In this document: positions 28,201 through 35,935 of the stretch, in pieces
Position numbering within the stretch: the first letter of the stretch is position 1
Layout: the number at the start of each line of letters is the position of its first letter
Assembly (NCBI GenBank): GCA_022616415.1
Contig: JAKEEU010000056.1
Span: forward strand, 62,001 to 126,000
DNA length: 64,000 bases
Reading direction: 5' to 3'
Source: Candidatus Zhuqueibacterota bacterium
Lineage (GTDB): Bacteria > Zhuqueibacterota > Zhuqueibacteria > Zhuqueibacterales > Zhuqueibacteraceae
Translations under genes and position numbers: made by a program
The notes under the pieces: model-generated
What the model saw: the letters and a program-made list of their open reading frames with translations, nothing else
Database searches by the model: none
What the model was told of the DNA's origin: nothing

Positions 28201-28354
28201 GCATAATAATCGCTGCGATCGGATATTTTGTGTTAATGTGATTTCTCGCCCAGTCAAAGATCTGTGCTCGCTCAAATTTCTGTAGTAGCCTGAATGTTTG
28301 TGCTCTGAACCGTCACGATGCTGACGTGCCGGCCAGCCAATTCGCGGAGGTGCT

Positions 28355-29863
28355 ATGCGTGTCTTGTTGATTCGCCCGCCGGTTCCCCATCACACCATCG
28401 GCTTGAAACACGTCATGGTCTGCGAGCCGCTGGAGCTGGAATACGTGGCCGCCGGCCTGGAGGGCCACGAGGTGGAGATTCTCGACCTGATCATCGAAAA
28501 TGGTTTGGAAGAACGCTTGCGGCGTTTCAAGCCCGACATTGTCGGCACCAGTTGCTACATCTCCGGCGTTAATGAAGTGAAAAAACTTTGCCGCGCTGTC
28601 AAACGCTGGAACCCTCGCTGCGTCACCGTTGTCGGCGGCGTCCAGGCCGCGCGCGTTCCTGAAGATTTTGCGGACGTGGCGATTGATTGCATCGTGCTTG
28701 GCGACGGCACCACCATCATGCCCGAGATTATGGAGGCGATTCAAACCGGCAGTTCGTTCGAACATATTTCCGGACTCGCGCTGCCGTATGGGCCGAATCA
28801 AGTCTATCTCACCGCCGAACGCCATTACATGCCCAAACCGGATGACTTGCCGTTTCCTCGGCGCGATCTGGTCGCGCATTTGCAAAACCAATATTACTAT
28901 CTCTTCCACCAGCCGGTGGCGACGATGAAAACCACCTGGGGCTGCTGGTACAAGTGCAATTTTTGTTATACCTGGAAAATCACCGACGGCATGCCTTATT
29001 CGCGCTCACCGGAGTCAATCGTCGAAGAGCTGGAGCAAATCGAGGCCAATGATGTTTATATCGTGGATGATATTTTTTTGATCAATCCGGGACGATTGGC
29101 GAGGCTGGCGCAACTCATACGCGCGCGGGGCATTCGCAAAAAGTATCTTGTCTACGCGCGCGCCGATTTCATTGCCACTCACGAAGAGATCATTAAAGAA
29201 TGGGCCGAGCTTGGCCTGAGCGCCGTGTTCATCGGACTCGAAGCGGCGACCGATTCCGAGCTGGATGCGATGAACAAAGAATGCACGGTAGATTATAACC
29301 GCCGCGCCGTCGGGGTGCTGCGCCAGCACGGTGTGGATACGTATGGCTCGCTCATCCCACAGCCGGATTATTTGCCGGCGGATTGGGAACGGTTGTGGTC
29401 ATTCATTGAAACAACCGGCCTTTATTACGTCAACATCTCACCGCTGACGCCGATGCCGGGCACCGACATCTGGAAGGATTACGAAGACAAAATCAGTGTC
29501 AGCCGCGAGGCGCATGGCCTGTGGGATCTGTCGCATTGCGTTCTGCCGACACGCATGCCGTTGAAGGAATATTATCGCTCACTTTTGCGTTTGTATGCGC
29601 GAACGGTTTTGGATATCCGCCGCGCCAACCGGCTCACTTTGCGAACCAGGCCGCCGGTGTGGTCGCCGAAATATTTGCGTCTCTGGCTGGGCGCCATCAA
29701 GATCATGTTTCAGTTCATCAACGCGCATCGCCACCACAGCCCGCGTGATTTGGCCATCGCGGAGGATATCGGCCCGGAAGTTCCTGGCTTGAAATGGAAA
29801 AACTATGGCGCTGCGGCACCGCGCTTATCTCTCCATAGAATCGAGCCTGTGGGTGTATCATGA
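28355..29863 (+). CDS. B12-binding domain radical SAM protein
   Basis: The 502-residue protein has a cobalamin-binding-like N-terminus ('LEYVAAGLEGHEVEILDL', 'VGGVQAARVPEDFADV'), a radical SAM cluster in 'CWYKCNFCYTWK' at about 200, then 'IVDDIFLINPGRL', 'VFIGLEAATD' and 'PLTPMPGTDIWKD'. It resembles hopanoid- or lipid-associated radical SAM enzymes. A GGAGGT site precedes the ATG. The next gene starts inside its stop (ATGA), so this enzyme and the serine-palmitoyltransferase-like protein were probably made together. Confidence 0.85.
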   Translation: MRVLLIRPPVPHHTIGLKHVMVCEPLELEYVAAGLEGHEVEILDLIIENGLEERLRRFKPDIVGTSCYISGVNEVKKLCRAVKRWNPRCVTVVGGVQAARVPEDFADVAIDCIVLGDGTTIMPEIMEAIQTGSSFEHISGLALPYGPNQVYLTAERHYMPKPDDLPFPRRDLVAHLQNQYYYLFHQPVATMKTTWGCWYKCNFCYTWKITDGMPYSRSPESIVEELEQIEANDVYIVDDIFLINPGRLARLAQLIRARGIRKKYLVYARADFIATHEEIIKEWAELGLSAVFIGLEAATDSELDAMNKECTVDYNRRAVGVLRQHGVDTYGSLIPQPDYLPADWERLWSFIETTGLYYVNISPLTPMPGTDIWKDYEDKISVSREAHGLWDLSHCVLPTRMPLKEYYRSLLRLYARTVLDIRRANRLTLRTRPPVWSPKYLRLWLGAIKIMFQFINAHRHHSPRDLAIAEDIGPEVPGLKWKNYGAAAPRLSLHRIEPVGVS

Positions 29864-30642
29864 GTAATTCACTTCTCCAAGCCTTGTCAGTCCAATCAAC
29901 CAAGCGGCTCGGCGATCCTTTCGATGGCTATTTTAAAAAAGGAACGAAATGGACGCCGCGTACCGATGGATTGCTCGATATAAGCAATGCCAAGCGATGG
30001 TTTGAAGTTATTGGTTGGGGTTCCCCAAATGATCTTTACACTTATCAGCAGGCTTTGGAAAGCAAATCCGGACCTCGCGTTCGGTTGGGCGGACAACAGT
30101 TTTTAATGATTTCTTCTTATGATTATCTTGGCCTCATCGGACATCCTGCCATTGAAGCCGCGGCAATCGAGGCGATTGGGGAATACGGGACCAGTACGGG
30201 AGGGGTGCGGTTGCTCGTCGGCACGACTGATTTGCACCGCCAATTTGAGAGGGAGCTGGCGGCTTACAAAGGCGCCGAAGCGGCGATGACATTTAGCTCC
30301 GGGTATATGGCCAATCTCGGCATCGTTTCCTCGCTGCTCGGTCCGGATGATCGCGTGATTATTGATGCGAAGGCCCATCGCAGCATTGTCGAGGCTTGCC
30401 GGCTGGCGCGCGTGCCGATGCAACGCTTCCACCACAACGATCCTTTTTCTTTGCAACAAAAACTGGCGAGCAAACCGTCTGGGCGCCGCACGTTGATCGT
30501 CGTCGAGGGGGTTTATTCGATGGACGGCGATATTTGCCCATTGCCGGATATTGTCGAATTGAAAAAGCAGCACGACGCCTTTTTGATGGCTTTCGGAAAG
30601 TTCGACATAAAGTCCGGTAAGCCCAGTTTGATAATCGAATAA
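29860..30642 (+). pseudogene. Alpha-oxoamine synthase (serine palmitoyltransferase/BioF-like), 3'-truncated
   Basis: About 243 residues match the PLP-dependent alpha-oxoamine synthases: 'NDLYTYQQALES', 'SSYDYLGLIGHP', 'YGTSTGGVRLLVGT', 'FSSGYMANLG', 'VVEGVYSMDGDICPLPDIV'. The match stops at 'KQHDAFLM', just before the expected 'DEAHSLG' that binds the PLP ring. It is replaced by 17 unrelated codons and a stop. The PLP-binding Lys and whole C-terminal domain are missing. It overlaps the upstream radical SAM gene by 4 nt. Confidence 0.85.
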
Positions 30643-30670
30643 GACTTTTCCAACTTTGAGGATCTTTTTC

Positions 30671-32512
30671 ATGCCGTCGTTCAATCGTACTATATTTGTC
30701 TGCTTTTTCCCGGTGATTCAAGGCTTGCCACTTTTTGCCCAATCCCCGCTTGAATATTCGCTCACTTTAAAAAATCCCGCCGCGCATCTTTTGCAGGTCG
30801 ATCTCACGGTTCAAGCCAATGGCAAGTCGATGGATTTCAGCTTGCCGGCGTGGGCGCCCGGCTCTTACGCCATCGCGAATTACGCCAAATACGTGCAGGA
30901 ATTTTCGGCGCGCGACGCTTCCGGCAAAAAGCTCGCGTGGGAAAAAATTGACAAGCAAACCTGGCGCGTTTCCGGTTATGCCGCGCCGCAGACGCTCACC
31001 ATCTCGTACCGCATTTATGCCGCGACGCTGAGCGACACCCAAAGCGAATTTAATGACGAGCACGCGCACGTTTTCGGCCCGCAGGTTTTTCTTTATCCGG
31101 TCAATATGAAAGAGCAGCCTGTTCGTCTGCTCATTCACCGTCCGAGCCGCTGGCGCATCGCCACCGGCCTCGAAGCCTTGAACGATTCTACTTTTGCCGC
31201 ACGCAATTACGACGTGTTTATCGACGCGCCGTTCGAGATCGGCGAATTTGACGACGAGCGCTTTGAAGTTGCCGGCGCAAAATTTCGTCTGGTCGTGCAT
31301 GGCGAGCGCGAAGCATGGCGCCGCCGCGAGCTTGCCGAAAAGCTGCAAAAGATCGCCGCCGAAGAAATCGCCATGATGGGGGGGGCGCCGCTTCACGAAT
31401 ATGTTTTCTGCTGGCACATCGATCGGCGCGCCGATTATTTCGGCCTCGAGCATCTAAACTCGACCTGCATCGGTATGCCGCACCGCCTCGGCGACCAAAC
31501 CGCCGTCGGCGAGGAAATGCAAGATTACGAAGGGCTGACCCGCGAAGACGTCGATCTCGACTACGCCGCGCACGAGTTTTTTCATCTCTGGAACGTCAAG
31601 CGCATTCGGCCTATTGAGCTTGGCCCGTTTGATTATACGCGCGAGGTTTATACGACGAGTTTGTGGTTGATGGAAGGCGTTACCGATTACTACGCCTATC
31701 TTACACTGATTCGCTGCGGCCTGTGGTCAAAAAAAGATTGGCTGCAAAAATACGGCAACACCATCAGCCGCTATCGCCGCGCCACCGGCTGGAAATATCG
31801 CAGCGCGAGAGAGATGAGCTGGGACGCGTGGTTGTGGGCGTATGGCGAAGGCGATCAGGGCAATTTGCGCCAAACGTATTTCTCCTATTATCCCCACGGC
31901 GATCTCATCGGCTTGTGCATGGACTTGCGCATTCGTCGCGACACGAAAAATACCAAGAGCCTCGATGACGTGATGCGCGCGTTACAGGCACGTTTCGGTT
32001 ATCCCAAACCCGGCTTCACCGAAGAACAATTTTGGCAAACGGTGGAAAGCGTGACCGGATTGAAATGGGATGACTTTCGACGCCGTTATATCGCTGGCCG
32101 TGAGGCATTGCCGATCGATGAGCATTTGTCTTATGCCGGTATCGTCGCGGAGACGGCTTCGGATACCAGCGCTTCTCATCTCGGCCTCGGCGTTCGCGAT
32201 GAGCAAAATCACGTAATTATTAGCAGTCTCACGCCAAATTCACCGGCAGTTCAAGCCGGACTCGGTGCCGGCGACAAACTCATTGCCGTGAATAATGAAG
32301 AAATGACTTTTGAAAATTGGCAAGACTTGTTACACAAATATAAGCCCGGCACGACGATCGCGTTGCTGATTTCTCGCCGTGGCCAGGTGAAAATCATCAC
32401 CGCCACGCTCGGCAAACAGCCGGCTCATGATTTTGCGCTTTCCATTAACGCAGACGCTCCGGATGAAGCGACACAGTTGCGCGAGAAGTGGTGGAAGTCA
32501 TCGGTTAAATAG
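30671..32512 (+). CDS. M61 family (glycyl) metallopeptidase with C-terminal PDZ domain
   Basis: The product has a signal peptide ('FVCFFPVIQGLPLFAQ'), an M61 N-terminal beta domain, the zinc motif 'HEFFHLWNVKRIRP' with the third ligand in 'LMEGVTDYYAYL', and a PDZ domain (about 510-590: 'HLGLGVRDEQ', 'SPAVQAGLGAGDKLIAVN'). M61 enzymes are secreted or periplasmic aminopeptidases with a preference for Gly/Ala. The ATG at 30671 is chosen because GAGGA lies about 8 nt upstream; a TTG at 30656 would include that site. It is complete and appears independent of the truncated gene before it. Confidence 0.88.
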   Translation: MPSFNRTIFVCFFPVIQGLPLFAQSPLEYSLTLKNPAAHLLQVDLTVQANGKSMDFSLPAWAPGSYAIANYAKYVQEFSARDASGKKLAWEKIDKQTWRVSGYAAPQTLTISYRIYAATLSDTQSEFNDEHAHVFGPQVFLYPVNMKEQPVRLLIHRPSRWRIATGLEALNDSTFAARNYDVFIDAPFEIGEFDDERFEVAGAKFRLVVHGEREAWRRRELAEKLQKIAAEEIAMMGGAPLHEYVFCWHIDRRADYFGLEHLNSTCIGMPHRLGDQTAVGEEMQDYEGLTREDVDLDYAAHEFFHLWNVKRIRPIELGPFDYTREVYTTSLWLMEGVTDYYAYLTLIRCGLWSKKDWLQKYGNTISRYRRATGWKYRSAREMSWDAWLWAYGEGDQGNLRQTYFSYYPHGDLIGLCMDLRIRRDTKNTKSLDDVMRALQARFGYPKPGFTEEQFWQTVESVTGLKWDDFRRRYIAGREALPIDEHLSYAGIVAETASDTSASHLGLGVRDEQNHVIISSLTPNSPAVQAGLGAGDKLIAVNNEEMTFENWQDLLHKYKPGTTIALLISRRGQVKIITATLGKQPAHDFALSINADAPDEATQLREKWWKSSVK

Positions 32513-32562
32513 AAATAAATCTCATTAACGCAACATACACAAAATTTCATGTGGACCATCGC

Positions 32563-32694
32563 ATGACCAAAACCAATGACCGCAGTGGCGCGAGGAGCAC
32601 GGGCGGATGCGCTTATAATGTCATTTGCGACTTGCGCGCCATCGATCCGGATTTGCCGCTGTATGCCTTCGGTGTTATTGGCACAGCCTCCTAA
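32563..32694 (+). pseudogene. pfkB 5'-region fragment 0
   Basis: The frame 'RSTGGCAYNVICDLRAID' plus 'PDLPLYAFGVIG' matches residues ~38-66 of the intact PfkB kinase at 34922. The first 11 codons from the ATG at 32563 are unrelated, and the match ends in 'TAS' and stop. It is the most degraded of three such fragments. An imperfect hairpin (32695-32723) follows directly. Confidence 0.8.
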
Positions 32695-32723
32695 AGATGC
32701 CAGCGCAGAATGCGCTTGCATCT
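32695..32723. other. Imperfect hairpin after pfkB fragment 0
   Basis: AGATGC-C-AGCGC pairs with GCGCT-T-GCATCT around the loop AGAAT, giving 11 bp with one internal mismatch. The right arm opens a 31-nt motif (32715-32745, CTTGCATCTTAAA...TTATTTTA) that matches 34337-34367 after fragment 2 at 27 of 31 positions. No T-run follows, so a plain terminator is not clear. Confidence 0.45.
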
Positions 32724-32766
32724 TAAATGTACATTCGTTATTTTAAATAAAAATTAGGAGCAAACG

Positions 32767-33033
32767 ATGCGTGATGTAACTGTTTCCCAAGACCAGATGC
32801 TACAAACGGTCTGTGAAATTTTTCAAGGCAAGCCCAAGAAATTGCCCTTGCGGCGGGCGCTTTATACCATTTATGTTCGTCACGCCATTGCTGAAGGGCG
32901 CCGGCAAGCGGATCAAGGCCAAACCATTCCACACGAAAAGGTCATGGAGGCGATGTGGAGCCAGATCAATACCGGGTTGTCTGGACGCCGGCGGCGCAAT
33001 GGCGATTACAAGAAATCGTCGCGGAAATCTTAG
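32767..33033 (+). CDS. Antitoxin partner of the RelE/ParE-like toxin
   Basis: This 88-residue basic protein is mostly helical ('SQDQMLQTVCEIFQGKPKK', 'LYTIYVRHAIAEGRRQADQG') and is followed by a toxin gene that starts inside it. TAGGAG lies about 6 nt before the ATG. I do not recognise its precise family; the role is inferred from the partner. The last ~25 residues share DNA with the toxin 5' end in another frame, so they may be dispensable. Confidence 0.6.
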   Translation: MRDVTVSQDQMLQTVCEIFQGKPKKLPLRRALYTIYVRHAIAEGRRQADQGQTIPHEKVMEAMWSQINTGLSGRRRRNGDYKKSSRKS

Positions 33034-33263
33034 AAACGGCGCCGTCACGCGCCATACCATTCGCTCGCAAAATTGAGCTGCTCGTCTCTCGGCTTTCATG
33101 GAGCCCCGAGCGTTGCTCGCGCACGCCTGAAAACCCCTTCTACCGTCAATTGCCGGTGAAACGCTATTGCGTCATTTTTCATATCACGGGTGACGAGGTT
33201 ATTATCGATACGATTGTTTTTCCCTACCAGGTTTTTCGACCGGAACAATTGGGGAAATATTGA
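32955..33263 (+). CDS. RelE/ParE family toxin
   Basis: The 102-residue protein shows the RelE/ParE fold pattern: 'YRVVWTPAAQWRLQEIVAEI' at the start (strand then two helices), 'ENPFYRQLPVKRYCVIFHI' in the middle and 'IDTIVFPYQVFRPEQL' at the end. Members cleave mRNA on ribosomes or inhibit gyrase. The start is a GTG at 32955, 79 nt inside the antitoxin gene, an unusually long overlap. It is the only complete toxin of the three in the array. Confidence 0.75.
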   Translation: MEPDQYRVVWTPAAQWRLQEIVAEILETAPSRAIPFARKIELLVSRLSWSPERCSRTPENPFYRQLPVKRYCVIFHITGDEVIIDTIVFPYQVFRPEQLGKY

Positions 33264-33333
33264 TGTGACCAGCTATCATCGTTCATAACTTTGTTGCCGA
33301 CAAAAATGAACTCTACATTTTAATGAATTTTAT

Positions 33334-33549
33334 ATGCCCCACCGCGAAGGCTTTGCTTGTGCCGGCAATTGGATCATCGACCACGTGCGGCTGATCGACC
33401 ATTATCCGGGTGAAGAGGGACTCGCGTTCATTCGCGAGGAGTCGAGGAGCACGGGCAGGTGCGCTTATCATGTCATTTGCGACTTGCGCGCCCTCGATCC
33501 GGACTTGCCGCTGTATGCCATCGGCATGGCCGGCGAGGATGAGCCATAA
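33334..33549 (+). pseudogene. pfkB 5' fragment 1
   Basis: It starts at the native ATG and follows the intact kinase from 'MPHREGFACAGNWIIDHV' to 'DPDLPLYAIGMAGEDE', about 69 codons, then stops. Substitutions relative to the full gene are scattered ('TGRCAYHV' for 'TGGCAYNV'), so it is an older copy with its own history. Only the start of the sugar-kinase fold remains. A weak imperfect hairpin (33555-33579) follows. Confidence 0.9.
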
Positions 33550-33668
33550 AGAACGGCGAAAAGCTTCTTGCGATTTGCCAACAAATTTGCTAAATTAGGT
33601 CCATGACCGAGAGCACCTGTCTTTTCATTAGATCTTTTTTCTTGAATTCATCCAATTAGAGGTGTCTT

Positions 33669-33869
33669 ATGAACTCAAAAATCGAGATTGTATTACCGGC
33701 TCCGCTTCTGTCGAAGCTTCAAAAGCTTATTAATGAGGGTTTGTTCAAAGACCTGAACGATTTCTTTGAAACGGCCGGAACCTATTATCTTGAGCGGCAT
33801 ACAGACGAAATGTGGGAAGATTATGTCAAGCATGAAATAAAGGCTGGCTTGCATGCCGAGTATAATTGA
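33669..33869 (+). CDS. Small antitoxin of a DUF3368-type pair
   Basis: This 66-residue protein has 'IEIVLPAPLLSKLQKLINEG' and 'DLNDFFETAGTYYLERH', a ribbon-helix-helix-like antitoxin pattern. Its 3' end overlaps the ATG of the toxin remnant by 17 nt, usual for such pairs. GAGGTG lies just before the ATG. The antitoxin appears intact although its toxin is broken. Confidence 0.65.
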   Translation: MNSKIEIVLPAPLLSKLQKLINEGLFKDLNDFFETAGTYYLERHTDEMWEDYVKHEIKAGLHAEYN

Positions 33870-34057
33870 TGCCGCCGTCGCCGATGCTGGGCCGCTGATC
33901 CATCTCGACGAGGTGGGGTGGCTTTTTGCATTGGAAACTTTCGCTGCGACCGATATCAGAAGTCCGTGCCATTCTGAACGCTCTTCCTCAACGCTCCACT
34001 CTTCATTTAAAACCAGCCTTGCTTCAACGCGTGTTAGATTCTCTTCCTGAGGAATAA
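33853..34057 (+). pseudogene. DUF3368 (PIN-like) toxin with internal deletion
   Basis: The N-terminus 'DAAVADAGPLIHLDEVGWLF' keeps the first PIN-type Asp. After 'LETFAA' the frame changes, and from about 33945 the +1 frame reads 'ISEVRAILNALPQRSTLHL' and 'PALLQRVLDSLPEE', stop. This is the family's C-terminus. About 90 central residues with the other catalytic acids are missing. The reading frame from 33853 itself runs to 34050 in nonsense. Confidence 0.72.
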
Positions 34058-34085
34058 AAAAGGGTCTATTTGAAAGGAAGAAAAC

Positions 34086-34307
34086 ATGCCACACCGCGAA
34101 GGCTTTGCTTGTGCCGGCAATTGGATCATCGACCACGTGCGGCTGATCGACCATTATCCGGGTGAGGAGGGACTCGCGTTCATTCGCGAAGAATCGAGGA
34201 GCACGGGCGGGTGCGCGTATAATGTCATCTGCGACTTGCGCGCCATCGATCCGGACTTGCCGCTGTACGCCATCGGCGGCGAGGATGAAGACGGGCATTT
34301 CATTTAA
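34086..34307 (+). pseudogene. pfkB 5' fragment 2
   Basis: It follows the intact kinase from the ATG to 'YAIGGEDEDGHFI' with two codons missing after 'YAIG', then meets a TAA. Several silent and amino-acid-neutral differences separate it from fragment 1 and from the full gene. GGAAG precedes the ATG. A bulged hairpin (34315-34339) and the 31-nt motif (34337-34367) follow. Confidence 0.9.
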
Positions 34308-34314
34308 ATTATGG

Positions 34315-34367
34315 AAGTCAATTTAGTAGAATTGGACTTGCATCTTAAAGGCGCATTCATTATTTTA
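34315..34367. other. Bulged hairpin plus 31-nt motif after pfkB fragment 2
   Basis: AAGTC-AATT pairs with AATT-G-GACTT (34315-34339), a 9-bp stem with one unpaired G and a TAGTAG loop. It is followed by CTTGCATCTTAAA...CATTATTTTA (34337-34367), the counterpart of 32715-32745. The same order of fragment, imperfect hairpin and motif occurs at fragment 0. There is no GTTRRRY core as in integron attC sites. Confidence 0.45.
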
Positions 34368-34420
34368 TGTGTGGGGGAAAATGTTTTTGGGCATTATAAA
34401 AGCTCGTGGTGAAATAAAAT

Positions 34421-34711
34421 ATGACCGGAAATAACTCAAAACCCTTGGCGGAAGAAATCCTTGAGACCCTATACGCAGCGAGAGATGTTTGTATTCGGTA
34501 TGAGAAAAAATACAACATGCTCTCGGAGCAGTTCCATGAGTTGTATTCACAAGGACTGCTCGATGATGACGGGCTCAATCTTGACTTCGTCGATTGGGCT
34601 GGGTCTTACAAGACCGTTCTTGACTGTCAACGTGAATACAATGGTCGGGTCCGAGAATTTACCATTGCGGAAAAATTAGCCCATCTGAAAGCGCATGCCA
34701 TGGTCGCTTGA
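34421..34711 (+). CDS. Antitoxin partner (TumA-like position) of a DUF6516 toxin
   Basis: The 96-residue acidic helical protein ('EEILETLYAARDVCIRYEKKY' in two blocks, 'DGLNLDFVDWAGSYKTV') ends overlapping the start of a DUF6516-type toxin gene by 17 nt. Gene order and size fit the antitoxin of TumE/TumA-like pairs. I infer the role from the partner. It appears complete. Confidence 0.6.
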   Translation: MTGNNSKPLAEEILETLYAARDVCIRYEKKYNMLSEQFHELYSQGLLDDDGLNLDFVDWAGSYKTVLDCQREYNGRVREFTIAEKLAHLKAHAMVA

Positions 34712-34916
34712 CAACTACGAGGAATTTGTCTATCGGATTCGCGACTTCTCCCCTCACATTCTCTTTAGTACGCTGGTTTTGCAGCGCCGTAAGCATGTTC
34801 CACCAGATATAAAACATCACCGTATTCCAGCGCCGGGGCTCGCTTTTAACGAGCCGAAGCTGCCGTTTTTGATTCAAGAAATAGAAACTCTCTTCATTGC
34901 CCCATCACGAGGTTGA
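34695..34916 (+). pseudogene. DUF6516 (TumE-like) toxin with in-frame internal deletion
   Basis: The N-terminus 'DNYEEFVYRIRDFSPHILFS' with 'TLVLQRR' and the C-terminus 'KHVPPDIKHHRIPAPGLAF' with 'LPFLIQEIE' are both typical of DUF6516 proteins. They are normally separated by about 45 residues, including a Tyr/Trp-rich core, which are absent. The junction after 'LQRR' stays in frame, so a shortened 73-residue protein could be made. It is probably non-toxic. Confidence 0.7.
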
Positions 34917-34921
34917 CGCCC

Positions 34922-35935
34922 ATGCCCCACCGCGAAGGCTTTGCTTGTGCCGGCAATTGGATCATCGACCATGTGCGGCTGATCGACCATTATCCTGGGG
35001 AGGAGGGACTCGCGTTCATTCGCGAAGAGTCGAGAAGCACGGGCGGATGCGCTTATAATGTCATTTGCGACTTGCGCGCCATCGATCCGGATTTGCCGCT
35101 GTATGCCATCGGCGTGGTCGGCGAGGATGAAGACGGCCATTTCATTCTCGATGATTGCCACAAGCGTGATATTGATACGTTCCAACTCGTGGCAACGAGT
35201 GAAGCGCCGACGGCGCACACCGAGGTGATGTTCTCGCAGGCGAGCAACCGGCGCACGTTTTTTTATAATCCCGGCGCCAATAATTTGCTAGACGTGGCGC
35301 ATTTTGATTTCGACCACTGCCTGGCAAAATGGCTGCACCTCGGCTATCTGCTGCTGTTGGAAAAGCTCGATCAGCCCGACCCGCAATTTGGCACGCACGC
35401 CGGACGGGTATTGCAGATGGCGAAAGCAGCCGGACTCATCACCTCCGTGGATCTGGTCACGGCTGAGAGCGACGCCTATCAGCGCGTCGTCGTGCCGGTT
35501 CTGCCGCAGGTCGATTATTTTATCATCAACGAAATTGAAGCCGAGCGCACCACAGGCATAAAAACCCGTTCCGATGGCGCTTTATTGAAAGACGGCGTCG
35601 AGTCGGCAGCAACGCGGTTATTGGCGCTTGGCGTTAATCGCGGCGTGGTCATTCATTTTCCGGAAGGAGGCTTCGCCGCGCTCAAAGATGACTCTAAATT
35701 TTGGCAGGGCGCTCTCGCCTTGCCGCCGGACAAGATTCGCAATACGACCGGCGCGGGCGACGCATTTTGTGCCGGTTTTCTATATGGCGGCTATCACGAG
35801 TGGCCGGTGCAACAGTGCTTGGAAATGGGCGTCTGTTGTGCTGCGGGCAATATTGGTGTTGCGGCTTCCAGCGGGGGGATGGCGGTCAAGGAGGCGAATT
35901 TTGCGCTTTTGCAGAAGCATGCTTGCCGTATGTAA
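34922..35935 (+). CDS. PfkB family carbohydrate kinase
   Basis: The complete 337-residue sugar kinase has 'GNWIIDHVRLID' at the N-terminus, 'STGGCAYNVICDL' (PfkB substrate-side GG motif), 'DYFIINEIEAERTTG' and the signature 'RNTTGAGDAFCAGFLYGG' with the catalytic Asp. It should phosphorylate a sugar or nucleoside with ATP; the exact substrate is not evident. The ATG at 34922 is used because all fragment copies start there; 34913 would add three residues. It is the intact end point of the array of 5' fragments and toxin-antitoxin modules. Confidence 0.88.
   Translation: MPHREGFACAGNWIIDHVRLIDHYPGEEGLAFIREESRSTGGCAYNVICDLRAIDPDLPLYAIGVVGEDEDGHFILDDCHKRDIDTFQLVATSEAPTAHTEVMFSQASNRRTFFYNPGANNLLDVAHFDFDHCLAKWLHLGYLLLLEKLDQPDPQFGTHAGRVLQMAKAAGLITSVDLVTAESDAYQRVVVPVLPQVDYFIINEIEAERTTGIKTRSDGALLKDGVESAATRLLALGVNRGVVIHFPEGGFAALKDDSKFWQGALALPPDKIRNTTGAGDAFCAGFLYGGYHEWPVQQCLEMGVCCAAGNIGVAASSGGMAVKEANFALLQKHACRM

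Noticed and set aside
32695..34367. Integron-type attC sites in the pfkB/toxin-antitoxin array
   Set aside because: The hairpins lack the RYYYAAC/GTTRRRY core and no integrase is in the window; only a loose analogy remains and is reported as such.
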